Assembly (NCBI GenBank): GCA_963784175.1
Contig: CAWAQJ010000016.1
Location: 8,012-72,011 of the forward strand
Source of the DNA: JAIBJN01 sp963784175
GTDB lineage: Bacteria > Actinomycetota > Thermoleophilia > Gaiellales > Gaiellaceae
Length of the DNA: 64,000 bases
Reading direction: 5' to 3'
Positions 25,228 through 34,007 of the stretch are shown piece by piece (position 1 is the first letter of the stretch; the number at the start of each line of letters is the position of its first letter). A program made the translations under genes and the position numbers. Below the pieces are notes generated by a model that saw nothing but the letters and a program-made list of their open reading frames with translations, was not told the origin of the DNA and did not search any database.

Positions 25228-26790
25228 GACGTCCTCAAGCTCACCGAGCTCCTCCCCGAGCTGCCGAGAGAGCGGACGAAGCTGCTGGACAACCTCGGCC
25301 GCGTTCGCCGCGAGGTCGGCCCGGTGACGGCCGAGCTCTCGGACGCTGTCGCCGACCACATGAACATCCGCCGCGGCGAGGTGCACGAGGTCGTCTCCTT
25401 CTATTCCTTCCTGCGCGTGCCGATGAGCGCCGTGCGTGTGTGCATCGGCCCCGTGTGCGACTGCCTGGGCGCCAAGGACCTGCTCGCGCGCGAGCAGGAG
25501 GCCGCGAACGGCGTCCCCGTGCTCGGCGTCGAGTGCCTCGGCCACTGCGACATCGGCCCGGTGCTCCTGCGAGGGGACAGCGTCGAGCCCGAGGTCGTCT
25601 ACCGCACCAACGACGGCCCCTCGACGGGCCTGGCGCAGCGGGACGACACACTGGCCGACTACGAGGCCCGCGGCGGGCTCGAGGTGCTCCGCAACCTCCC
25701 GGAGAACGACAAGATCGTCGAGGAGCTGAAGGCCAGCGGCCTGGCGGGCCTGGGCGGCGCGGGCTTCCCCACCGGGGTCAAGTGGGAAGCCGTCGCGCGC
25801 GAGCCGGGGCCGCGCTATGTCGTCGTCAACGCCGACGAGGGCGAGCCGGGGACGATCAAGGACCGGTACGTGATGGAGCTCCGGCCGCACCTCATGCTCG
25901 AGGGGATGCTCGTCGCCATGCGCTTCGCCGAGGCGACCGAGGGGCTCATCTACCTGCGCGAGGAGTACGCGACTGCTCGCGTCCGCCTGCTGGCTGCGAT
26001 CGAAGAGCTGCGCGCGGCCGGGATCCTCGACGGGCTCTCCATCGAGCTGGTGGTGGGCGCAGGCGCCTACATCTGCGGCGAGGAGACGGCGATGCTCGAG
26101 TCGATGGAAGGCCGGCGTGGCATGCCGCGGCTCAAGCCTCCGTTCCCGAGCCAGGTCGGCTACCTCGGCCGCCCGACGCTGATCAACAACGTCGAGACTC
26201 TCGCCCACATCCCCGCGATCCTGAGGGTGGGCGGGGAGGCCTGGCCGCACGTCCGCCTCTGGTCGATCTCCGGGGCCGTGGCCCAGCCTGGCTGCTACGA
26301 GGCTCCCGTCGACGTCACCCTGCGCGAGCTGATCGACGACTACGCCGGCGGCGCGACCGAGGAGATCGGCGCGATCGTCCCCGGCGGAGCCGCGAGCGGG
26401 ATCCTCCCGCCCGACGCGCTCGACGTGCCGCTCACGCGCGACGCCCTCCGCGAGTGGGGCGTCGGCGCCGGCTCGGCGGCCGTGCAGGTCTTTCCCAAGA
26501 GCTACTCGCCCCTCCGGCTCCTGGCGGAGACGATGCGCTTCTTCGCCGAGGAGTCCTGCCAGAAGTGCACGCCGTGCCGGATCGGAAACCGCGGCATGCA
26601 CCACCTGCTCGAGGAGCTCGAGCACGGACGGGTCGCGATGTCGCGCGAGCAGATCGAGGAGTGGCTCGACGCGATGGCGGCAACGTCGATCTGCGGCCTC
26701 GGGCAAGGCGCGCCCTTCCCCATGCGCGCGGCGTTCCGCTACTGGCCGGAGCTCTTCGCCCCGCTCGGCGAGCCGACGCCTACGGCGTGA
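25225..26790 (+). CDS. NuoE-NuoF fusion: NADH-binding flavoprotein subunit of formate dehydrogenase
   Basis: About 521 residues. The N-terminal NuoE-like thioredoxin domain has 2Fe-2S cysteines in CIGPVCDCLG and ECLGHCDIGP. The NuoF part has GLGGAGFPTGVKW (NADH), ADEGEPGTIKDR (FMN), CGEETAMLESMEG, and 4Fe-4S ligands SCQKCTPCR and TSICGLG. It passes electrons from FdhA to NAD, as FdsG plus FdsB do in soluble NAD-formate dehydrogenases. No ATG/GTG/TTG exists in frame before the domain; ATA 25225 sits 6 nt after TATGAT. Alternatively one missing C would link ATG 25214. The next usual start, GTG 25324, is inside the domain. Confidence 0.8.
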   Translation: MDVLKLTELLPELPRERTKLLDNLGRVRREVGPVTAELSDAVADHMNIRRGEVHEVVSFYSFLRVPMSAVRVCIGPVCDCLGAKDLLAREQEAANGVPVLGVECLGHCDIGPVLLRGDSVEPEVVYRTNDGPSTGLAQRDDTLADYEARGGLEVLRNLPENDKIVEELKASGLAGLGGAGFPTGVKWEAVAREPGPRYVVVNADEGEPGTIKDRYVMELRPHLMLEGMLVAMRFAEATEGLIYLREEYATARVRLLAAIEELRAAGILDGLSIELVVGAGAYICGEETAMLESMEGRRGMPRLKPPFPSQVGYLGRPTLINNVETLAHIPAILRVGGEAWPHVRLWSISGAVAQPGCYEAPVDVTLRELIDDYAGGATEEIGAIVPGGAASGILPPDALDVPLTRDALREWGVGAGSAAVQVFPKSYSPLRLLAETMRFFAEESCQKCTPCRIGNRGMHHLLEELEHGRVAMSREQIEEWLDAMAATSICGLGQGAPFPMRAAFRYWPELFAPLGEPTPTA

Positions 26791-28019
26791 CGGACGCCGC
26801 CGAGCTCGACCGCAACGACCCGCTCGCCCGCTTCCGCGACGAGTTCGTCCACGAGGAGGGCGGGCCGCTGTATGTCGACGGCAACTCGCTCGGCCGCCTG
26901 CCGAAGCGGACGCAGGCAGCGCTCGCGGCCGGTGTGGAGCGCTGGGGAAGCGACCTCGTCCGCGGGTGGCACGACTGGATCGAGCTCCCGACGGCGGTCG
27001 GCGACGAGCTCGCGGAGCACGTCCTCGGCGCGCGGCCCGATGAGGTCGTCGTCACCGACTCGGTGACCGTCAACCTCTTCAAGCTGGCCACGGCCGTTCT
27101 TGCCGCGCGCCCGGACAGGCGGGCGGTCGTGACCGACCTCGACAACTTCCCCACCGACCGCTACGTGCTCGAGGGCGTCGCCGACGACCTCCGCTTCATC
27201 GAGCCCGACCCAGTCGAAGGCCCGACCGCCGCCGACGTGGACGCCGCGTGCGCCGCAGGCGACGTCGGGCTGGTCGTCCTCTCGCACGTCGCGTACCGCC
27301 CAGGCGCGCTGGCCGACCTGCCGGCGATCACGGAGGCTGCGCACGCCGCAGGCGCGCTCGTGTGCTGGGATCTGAGCCACTCGGCGGGAGCGGTCGAGAT
27401 CGGCCTCGAGGAGCACGGCGTCGACCTCGCCGTCGGGTGCACCTACAAGTACCTCAACGCCGGCCCCGGCGCGCCCGCGTTCCTCTACGTCCGCTCGCCG
27501 CTCCAGAAGGAGCTCCGCACGCCCATCCAGGGCTGGTTCGGCCAGCGCGACCAGTTCGCCATGGGCCACCCCTACGAGCCGGCCGACGGCATCGCGGGCT
27601 TCCTCGCCGGCACCCCGCAGATCCTCGGCCTCGTCGCGGTCCGATCCGGCGTCGAGCTCATGGCGGAGGCCGGCATCGAGGCGATCGCAGCCAAGGGGCG
27701 CGCGTTGACCGCGTACGCCGTGGAGCTCCACGACGAGCTCCTCGCGCCTCTCGGCGTCGAGCTCGGGACTCCGCGCGACCCGGCCAAGCGCGGCGCGCAC
27801 GTTTCCTTCCGGCACCCCGAGGCGTGGCGGATCTGCCGGGCGCTGATCGAGCGGGCCGACGTGATCCCGGACTACCGGGGCCCCGACAGCGTCCGCTTCG
27901 GCTTCCCGCCGCTCTACACGCACTTCGCCGACGTCCACGAGGCGGTCGAGCGCCTCCGAGGCGTGATCGAGCGCGAGGAGTACCTCGAGGTCGACGCCGC
28001 CTTCACGCGGGTGACCTGA
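26787..28019 (+). CDS. kynU: Kynureninase
   Basis: 410 residues. PLP fold-type I enzyme with kynureninase signatures: YVDGNSLGRLPKRT, GWHDWIELP, VTDSVTVNLFKL, LSHVAYRPG, CWDLSHSAGA and the PLP-lysine block GCTYKYLNAGPGAPAFLYV. It cleaves kynurenine to anthranilate and alanine. The GTG start overlaps the NuoEF stop (GTGA) and it ends 25 nt before fdhA, so a tryptophan-degradation enzyme sits between two formate dehydrogenase subunits. The link may be that kynurenine breakdown releases formate at the formamidase step. Confidence 0.9.
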   Translation: MTDAAELDRNDPLARFRDEFVHEEGGPLYVDGNSLGRLPKRTQAALAAGVERWGSDLVRGWHDWIELPTAVGDELAEHVLGARPDEVVVTDSVTVNLFKLATAVLAARPDRRAVVTDLDNFPTDRYVLEGVADDLRFIEPDPVEGPTAADVDAACAAGDVGLVVLSHVAYRPGALADLPAITEAAHAAGALVCWDLSHSAGAVEIGLEEHGVDLAVGCTYKYLNAGPGAPAFLYVRSPLQKELRTPIQGWFGQRDQFAMGHPYEPADGIAGFLAGTPQILGLVAVRSGVELMAEAGIEAIAAKGRALTAYAVELHDELLAPLGVELGTPRDPAKRGAHVSFRHPEAWRICRALIERADVIPDYRGPDSVRFGFPPLYTHFADVHEAVERLRGVIEREEYLEVDAAFTRVT

Positions 28020-28044
28020 GAGGCCGGGCGTTACAGTTCGCCCC

Positions 28045-30772
28045 ATGGCCCCGGTCGTCCAGTTCACGCTCGACGGAAAGCCCGCGAGCGCGCCCGAGGG
28101 CGAGCTGCTCGTCCACGCCGCCGCGCGGCACGGCGTCTTCATCCCGACGCTCTGCCACGACGACAAGCTCGAGCCCTACGGCGGATGCCGGATGTGCGTC
28201 GTCGGCGTGGAGGGCTCGCCACGGCCGCTGCCCGCCTGCGCGACCGCGGTCACCGAGGGAATGTCGATCTCGACCAACTCCTCGGTCCCGCAGTTCCGGA
28301 AGACGCTGACCGAGATGCTGCTCGCCGAGCACCTGAACCCGGATCCCGGCGGCCGGCCCAACGAGCTGGTCGACCTGGCCGGCGAGCTGGACGCGGAAGC
28401 GCCCTTCATCCTCCCCGACGCGAAGCGCGAGCCGTACGCCGACCGGAACAAGCTCATGGGCTACGACCCGGACGCGTGCATCCTCTGCAACCGCTGCGTT
28501 CGCTACACGCAGGAGGTCATGCAGTGCTCGGCGCTCTCGCTCGAGGGCCGCGGGCCGAACGCGCGCATCGTCCCCACGCATGGGTACTCGTGGCTCGACA
28601 CGGAGTGCGAGCTGTGCGGCGGGTGCCTCTCCGTCTGCCCGACGGGGGCCATCTACGAGAAGTTCGAGGAGGCGACCGAGCGCCCCGAGCGCGCGCTCGA
28701 GAAGGTGAAGTCGACCTGCACGTTCTGCGGCGTCGGCTGCCAGCTCGACCTGAACGTCGACCCCGAGACGAAGCGGATCGTGAAGGTCACCTCCGAGCCG
28801 CACTACGTCTCCAACGAGGGCAACCTCTGCGTCAAGGGCCGCTTCGCCTTCAACTTCGTCCATCACCCGGACCGGCTGACCGAGCCGCTGGTCCGCGGCG
28901 AGGACGGTGAGCTGCACCCGACGACATGGGAGCACGCGTACCAGGTGGCCGCGGACGGCCTCCAGCGCGTCAAGGCGGAGCACGGCCCGAACTCGATCGG
29001 CTTCCTCTCCTCCGCGCGGCTCACCATGGAGGAGAACTTCCTCATCCAGAAGCTTGCGCGGACGGCGATCGGGACGAACAACGTCCACTCCTGCGAAGCC
29101 ACCTGACACGCTCCCACCCTCTACGGCCTGGTCAGGTCGTTAGGCAGAGGCGCCACCACCAACTCGATCCCCGAGATCGAGAACGCCCGCTTCATCTTCG
29201 TGATCGGGTCGAACACGACCGAGGCGCACCCCGTGCTGGCACTGCGCATGAAGAAGGCCGTGCGCAACGGCGCGACGCTCGTCGTCGCCGACCCGCGGAA
29301 GATCTGGCTGACGAAGCTCGCCAAGCGCCACCTGCAGCTTCGGCCCGGCTCCGACGTCTGGCTCGTGAACGCGATGCTGCACGTGATCCTGAAGGAGGGC
29401 CTCCAGGACGACGCCTACATCGCCGAGCACACCGAAGGCGTCGAGGCCGTCGCGGAGGTCGTCGAGCGGTACACGCCCGAGGAGGCCGAGAAGGTCACGG
29501 GCGTCCCGGCCGCCGACATCGTCGCCACCGCGCGCGAGTACGCGCGCGAGCGGCACGCGGCGATCTTCTACACGCTCGGAATCACCGAGCACGCCTGCGG
29601 AGTCGACAACATCTGGTCGCTCTCCAACCTCGTCCTCATGACCGGGCACCTGGGCTACGAGTCGACCGGGCTGAACGCACTCCGCGGCCAGAACAACGTC
29701 CAGGGCCTCAACGACGCGGGCGCGAACCCGGCCTACCTGCCCGGCTACCAGCCGGTCGACGACCCGGAGATCAACGCGAAGTTCTCAGAGGCCTGGGGGC
29801 TCGAGGTGCTCGCCGACCCCCGGCTTCCGGCTCGACCAGATGATGTCCGGCCTCCACGACGGGCGCATCAAGGCGCTCTACCTGATCGGCGAGAACCCGG
29901 TGCAGACCGAGCCGAACGCGCACCACGTCGAGGAGGGGATGGAGAAGCTCGACTTCGTCGTCGCGCAGGACCTCTTCCTCAACGACTCGAACCGCAAGTA
30001 CGCGGACGTGATCCTCCCGGCCTCGAGCTTCGCGGAGAAGGACGGCACGTTCACGAACACCGAGCGCCGCGTGAACCGCGTGCGCCGCGCCGTCCCGTGC
30101 CCGGGGAACGCGCGTGAGGACTTCCGCATCGTCGTCGAGATGGCCGAGGCGCTTGGCGCGAACTGGCCTGCGTACGAGAAGGCCGAGGACGCCTGGAACG
30201 AGTTCGCCGACCTGTCGCCGCTCTGGTCGGGCATCCGCTACGACCGGATCGAGGAGGTCGGGCTCCAGTGGCCGTGCACCGACCGTGACGATCCGGGCTC
30301 CATGTACCTGCACGCGCCGCACCCGTCACGCCCGAACGGCAAGGGGAAGTTCTACCCGGTCGAGTACCAGCCGCCGATCGAGCAGCCGGACTCCGAGTAC
30401 CCGTTCGTCCTCTCCACGGGACGGACGCTCTACCACTACAACTCGGCGACCATGACCATGCGCGAGGACGGGGTCGTCCAGAAGCAGGAGGACCCGTTCG
30501 TCGAGATGCACCCGGAGGACGCCGTCGCCCTCGGGATCGAAGACGGCGAGTGGGTGAGGCTCGTCTCACGGCGCGGCGAGCTCGAGGCGAGGGCCAAGCT
30601 CGGCGAGCGCGTCTACCCCGGCCTCGTCTGGATGGCGCTCCACTTCGCCGAGGCGAAGGTCAACTGGCTCACGCACGACGTCGGCGACCCCCTCATCGGC
30701 ACGCCGGAGTACAAGACCAGCGCCGTCCGCGTGGAGCCGATCGGCGGCGCGATCAGGCCGGCGGCGCGCTGA
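28045..30772 (+). CDS. fdhA: Formate dehydrogenase alpha subunit, selenocysteine-containing
   Basis: A 908-residue molybdenum subunit if TGA 29104-29106 is read as Sec354 and one base is removed from CCCCC 29817-29821. Order: 2Fe-2S ferredoxin (C37, C48, C51, C65), 4Fe-4S region (CILCNRC, CELCGGCLSVCP), Mo-domain 4Fe-4S (C225, C228, C232, C262), then CEAT-Sec-HAPTLYGLVRSLGRGATT at the catalytic site, aligning with E. coli FdhF VUHGPS. Later blocks LRGQNNVQG, YLIGENPVQTEPN and FPFVLSTGR-like YPFVLSTGRTLYHYN. It oxidises formate and passes electrons to NuoEF. ATG 28045 lies 7 nt after TACAGT. Confidence 0.9.
29118..29150 (+). promoter_or_regulatory. Bacterial SECIS-like hairpin in fdhA
   Basis: CCTCT (29118-29122) pairs with AGAGG (29146-29150) and GCCT (29126-29129) with AGGC (29142-29145), with a 3-nt bulge on the 5' side. 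The 12-nt apical loop starts GGTC, as in the E. coli fdhF SECIS. The stem begins 12 nt after the TGA and the loop 24 nt after it, inside the range used by SelB. Confidence 0.7.
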
Positions 30773-30780
30773 CGGGCGAC

Positions 30781-32283
30781 GTGAACGGGCCGGACCGGCA
30801 GGCACCGATCGAGCTGGATGCGGAGGAGTTCCGCCGCCTCGGACACGACGTCGTCGACGGGATCGCGGACTTCCTGACCGAGTTGCCGGAGCGCCGCGTC
30901 GCTCCCGGCGAAAGCGCCGACGACATCCGCGAGGCGCTCGGCCGCGCGGGCCTGCCCGAGCACGGGACGCCCGCCGACGAGCTCCTCGCCGAAGCGGCGC
31001 GGCTGCTCTTCGAGCACTCGACGTTCAACGGCCACCCGCGCTTCTTCGCCTACATCACCTCCTCGGCTGCGCCGATCGGCGCGCTGGGCGACCTGCTCGC
31101 GGCCGCGGTCAACCCGAACGTCGGCGGCTGGGACCTGTCGCCGCTCGCGACGGAGGTCGAGGCGCAGACGATCCGTTGGATCGCCGAGCTGCTCGGCTAC
31201 CCGGCGGATTGCGGCGGCCTGCTCGTGAGCGGGGGCAACATGGCGAACTTCGTCGGCTTCCTGGCCGCACGCCGGGCCCGCGCCCCGTTCAACGTGCGCA
31301 CGGAAGGGATGGCCGCCTGCGACGAGGGGCCGCTGCGCGTCTACGGCTCGGCCGAGACCCACACCTGGATCCACAAGGCCGCCGATCTCTTCGGCCTCGG
31401 CACCGACGCGATTCGCTGGATCGAGACGGACGCCGATCAGCGCATGCTCGTGCCTGCGTTGCGGGAGGCGATCGCCGTGGACCGCGCCGCGGGCGCCACG
31501 CCGCTGCTCGTCGTGGGCACGGCCGGCTCGGTGAGCACGGGCGCAATCGACCCGCTGGGCGAGATCGCCGCCCTCTGCCGCGACGAGGAGATCTGGTTCC
31601 ACGTCGACGGCGCCTACGGCGCGCCGGCGGCCGTGCTCCCCGACGCACCTCCCGAGCTGAAGGCGCTGGCGCAGGCGGACTCGGTCGCGATCGACCCGCA
31701 CAAATGGCTCTACGCGCCGCTCGAAGCAGGATGCGTGCTCGTCAGGGATCCGCAGGCGCTCCTCGACGCGTTCACGTACCGGCCGCCGTACTACGCCTTC
31801 GAGGAGGGCCCGGACGCACCGATCAGCTACGTCGACTACGGCCCGCAGAACTCTCGAGGGTTCCGCGCGCTCAAGGTCTGGCTCGGGCTCCGCCAGGTCG
31901 GTCGCGACGGCTACGTCCGCATGATCTCCGACGACATCGCGCTCGCCAAGCAGCTCCATCACCTGGCGTCCGACGATCCGGAGCTGGAAGCGTGGACGAC
32001 GAGCCTGAGCATCACGACCTTCCGCTACGTGCCGGCGGATGTCGAGCCCGGCGCCCCCGAGACGGAGGCGTACCTCAACCAGCTCAACCGCGAGATCCGC
32101 GACCGGCTCGAGGACGGGGGCGAGACGTACGTCTCGAACGCGGTGATCGGCGACACCTATCTGCTGCGCGCCTGCGTGGTGAACTTCAGGACGTCCGCGG
32201 ACGACATCGCGGCCCTGCCCGAGATCGTGAAGCGCGTCGGCGCCGAGGCCCACGCGGATCAGAATCCTTTACGGGCTGCTTAG
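30781..32283 (+). CDS. Group II PLP-dependent decarboxylase (aromatic amino-acid decarboxylase-like)
   Basis: 500 residues. The family layout is clear: HPRFFAYITSSAAPIG, LLVSGGNMANFVGFLAARR, WFHVDGAYGAPA and IDPHKWLYAPLEAG with PLP-lysine K308. Substrates in this group are tryptophan, tyrosine, DOPA, histidine or glutamate; none can be chosen from sequence alone. Adjacent kynureninase makes tryptophan metabolism a possibility. GTG 30781 lies 8 nt after the fdhA stop, so it may be cotranscribed. Confidence 0.85.
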   Translation: MNGPDRQAPIELDAEEFRRLGHDVVDGIADFLTELPERRVAPGESADDIREALGRAGLPEHGTPADELLAEAARLLFEHSTFNGHPRFFAYITSSAAPIGALGDLLAAAVNPNVGGWDLSPLATEVEAQTIRWIAELLGYPADCGGLLVSGGNMANFVGFLAARRARAPFNVRTEGMAACDEGPLRVYGSAETHTWIHKAADLFGLGTDAIRWIETDADQRMLVPALREAIAVDRAAGATPLLVVGTAGSVSTGAIDPLGEIAALCRDEEIWFHVDGAYGAPAAVLPDAPPELKALAQADSVAIDPHKWLYAPLEAGCVLVRDPQALLDAFTYRPPYYAFEEGPDAPISYVDYGPQNSRGFRALKVWLGLRQVGRDGYVRMISDDIALAKQLHHLASDDPELEAWTTSLSITTFRYVPADVEPGAPETEAYLNQLNREIRDRLEDGGETYVSNAVIGDTYLLRACVVNFRTSADDIAALPEIVKRVGAEAHADQNPLRAA

Positions 32284-32316
32284 GAATCCCTAACGCCGCG
32301 GGCGGAGACTGCCGTC

Positions 32317-33753
32317 ATGCGACAGGGGGTACTTGCCCTCCTCGCGGCAACCGCCGTCCTCCTGCCCGGAGCAACGGTCGCCGCGGGTGCGGAGGGCGCG
32401 CAGACGACCGCGGCGCAGGCGAGCCCGAACGTCGTCGTGATCATGACCGACGACCAGACGGTCGAGTCGCTCCGAGTCATGACGAACGTGAAGCGGCTCC
32501 TGCGCGACCGTGGCGCGACGTTCCCCCAGAGCTTCGTGACGTACGCGCTCTGCTGCCCCTCGCGCGCGACCTTCCTCACCGGCCAGTACGCCCACAACCA
32601 CGGCGTCATGGGGAACGCGCCGCCGAGCGGCGGCTACGCCAAGCTCGACCACACGAACACGCTCCCCGTCTGGCTCCAGCAGGCCGGCTACTACACGGCC
32701 CACCTCGGCAAGTACCTGAACGGCTACGGCCGCACGAACCCGAGGGAGATCCCGCCCGGCTACAACGAGTGGCGAGGCTCCGTCGACCCGTCCACGTACC
32801 GGTTCTACAACTACACGCTCAACGAGAACGGGACGCTCCACACCTACGAGCGCGCGTACCAGACCGACCTCTACGCCCGGAAGGCGGTCAACATCATCAA
32901 CCGGCGCGCGCCGCAGGCCCAGCCGTTCTTCCTCTGGGTGGCGTTCCTCGCCCCGCACAGCGGCGGGCCCCGCGAGCCCGACGACCCGGTCGGGCAGGCC
33001 ACCCCCGTCCCGGCGCCCCGCCACCGCAACGACTTCGCCTCCGCGCCGCTCCCCAGGCCTCCGGGCTTCAACGAGCGCAACGTCTCCGACAAGCCCGTCG
33101 GCATCCGCAACCGGCCCCTCCTCGGCGCCGCGCGGATCGCCAAGATCCGCGAGAACTACCAGCAGCGTCTGGAGTCGCTCCTCGCCGTCGACGAGGCCGT
33201 GGCGAAGATCGTTGCGGCGCTCCGGAGCAAGGGCGAGCTGAACAACACGCTGATCGTGTTCACGTCGGACAACGGCTTCTTCCACGGCGAGCACCGAGTC
33301 CCGTCCGGGAAGGTCCTGCCGTACGAGCCGTCGATCCGCGTGCCGCTGATCATGCGCGGCCCCGGCATCCCGGCCGGGTTGCGCCTGACGCAGCGGGTGG
33401 CCAACATCGACCTGGCGCCGACGATCGTGGACGCCGCGGGCGCGACCGCGGGACGCGTCATGGACGGCCGCTCGCTCCTGCCGGTGATCGCGAGCCCGGG
33501 CATGTCGCTGAACCGCGACCTGCTCGTCGAGCGCGGGCCGGGCCAGGGGACGTTCACGGCGCTGCGGGCACCGAACTACTTCTACGCCGAGTACGGAAAC
33601 GGCGAGCAGGAGCTCTACGACCTGGTGCAGGATCCGTTCGAGCTCACGAGCCGGCATAACGACCCGGCGTACGCGGCGCTGAAGGCCGATCTCGCCGAGC
33701 GCCTCGCGCACCTGCGCACCTGCGCCGGGCTCACCTGCCGCACCCGGCCGTAG
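32317..33753 (+). CDS. Secreted sulfatase
   Basis: 478 residues. A signal peptide (LALLAATAVLLPGATVAAGA) is followed by NVVVIMTDDQ (metal Asp pair) and CCPSRATFLTGQYAHNHG, where C79 in C-x-P-S-R would become formylglycine. Later VFTSDNGFFHGEH, KVLPYEPSIRVPLIMRGPG and the C-terminal LYDLVQDPFEL are typical of N-acetylglucosamine-6-sulfatase/arylsulfatase relatives. It would act outside the cell on sulphated polymers. The maturase (FGE or anSME) is not in the window. It stands alone, with a hairpin after it. Confidence 0.88.
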   Translation: MRQGVLALLAATAVLLPGATVAAGAEGAQTTAAQASPNVVVIMTDDQTVESLRVMTNVKRLLRDRGATFPQSFVTYALCCPSRATFLTGQYAHNHGVMGNAPPSGGYAKLDHTNTLPVWLQQAGYYTAHLGKYLNGYGRTNPREIPPGYNEWRGSVDPSTYRFYNYTLNENGTLHTYERAYQTDLYARKAVNIINRRAPQAQPFFLWVAFLAPHSGGPREPDDPVGQATPVPAPRHRNDFASAPLPRPPGFNERNVSDKPVGIRNRPLLGAARIAKIRENYQQRLESLLAVDEAVAKIVAALRSKGELNNTLIVFTSDNGFFHGEHRVPSGKVLPYEPSIRVPLIMRGPGIPAGLRLTQRVANIDLAPTIVDAAGATAGRVMDGRSLLPVIASPGMSLNRDLLVERGPGQGTFTALRAPNYFYAEYGNGEQELYDLVQDPFELTSRHNDPAYAALKADLAERLAHLRTCAGLTCRTRP

Positions 33754-33932
33754 GCAACGCACCGATCTGGACGAGCTCGTCCGCCCGCGGAGCATCATAA
33801 GTGCAAGTCAGTTGATCGTTAGATCGGCGCGTTGTATGGTCGCCTCGGACGCTGGCGCTCGCCCCTACTCGCGCTGACGGGCATTTCGATGCCTTTGGGC
33901 TGCGAGCCGCGCCGGCGAACCCGGGTGGAGGA

Positions 33933-33963
33933 GGCGAGGGGGCTCCTTCGGGGCCCCCTCGCC
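33933..33963. terminator. Strong 14-bp hairpin downstream of the sulfatase
   Basis: GGCGAGGGGGCTCC (33933-33946) pairs completely with GGGGCCCCCTCGCC (33950-33963), one G-T wobble, loop TTC. It lies 180 nt after the sulfatase stop and 45 nt before the regulator gene. The following bases (GAGTTCTCC) are not a U-tract. The other part of this 254-nt gap shows no gene. Confidence 0.5.
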
Positions 33964-34007
33964 GAGTTCTCCGCATCTCCAGGGCAATTTCGTCCTACCA
34001 TGCCCCC

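Noticed and set aside
29104..29106. TGA as a true stop ending a short formate dehydrogenase
   Set aside because: The same frame continues for more than 230 codons with conserved fdhA sequence, the codon aligns with the catalytic Sec of FdhF, and a SECIS-like hairpin follows.
33754..34007. Small minus-strand gene (81 codons) between sulfatase and GAF regulator
   Set aside because: Overlaps the sulfatase end, low-complexity Pro/Arg composition and no ribosome site.
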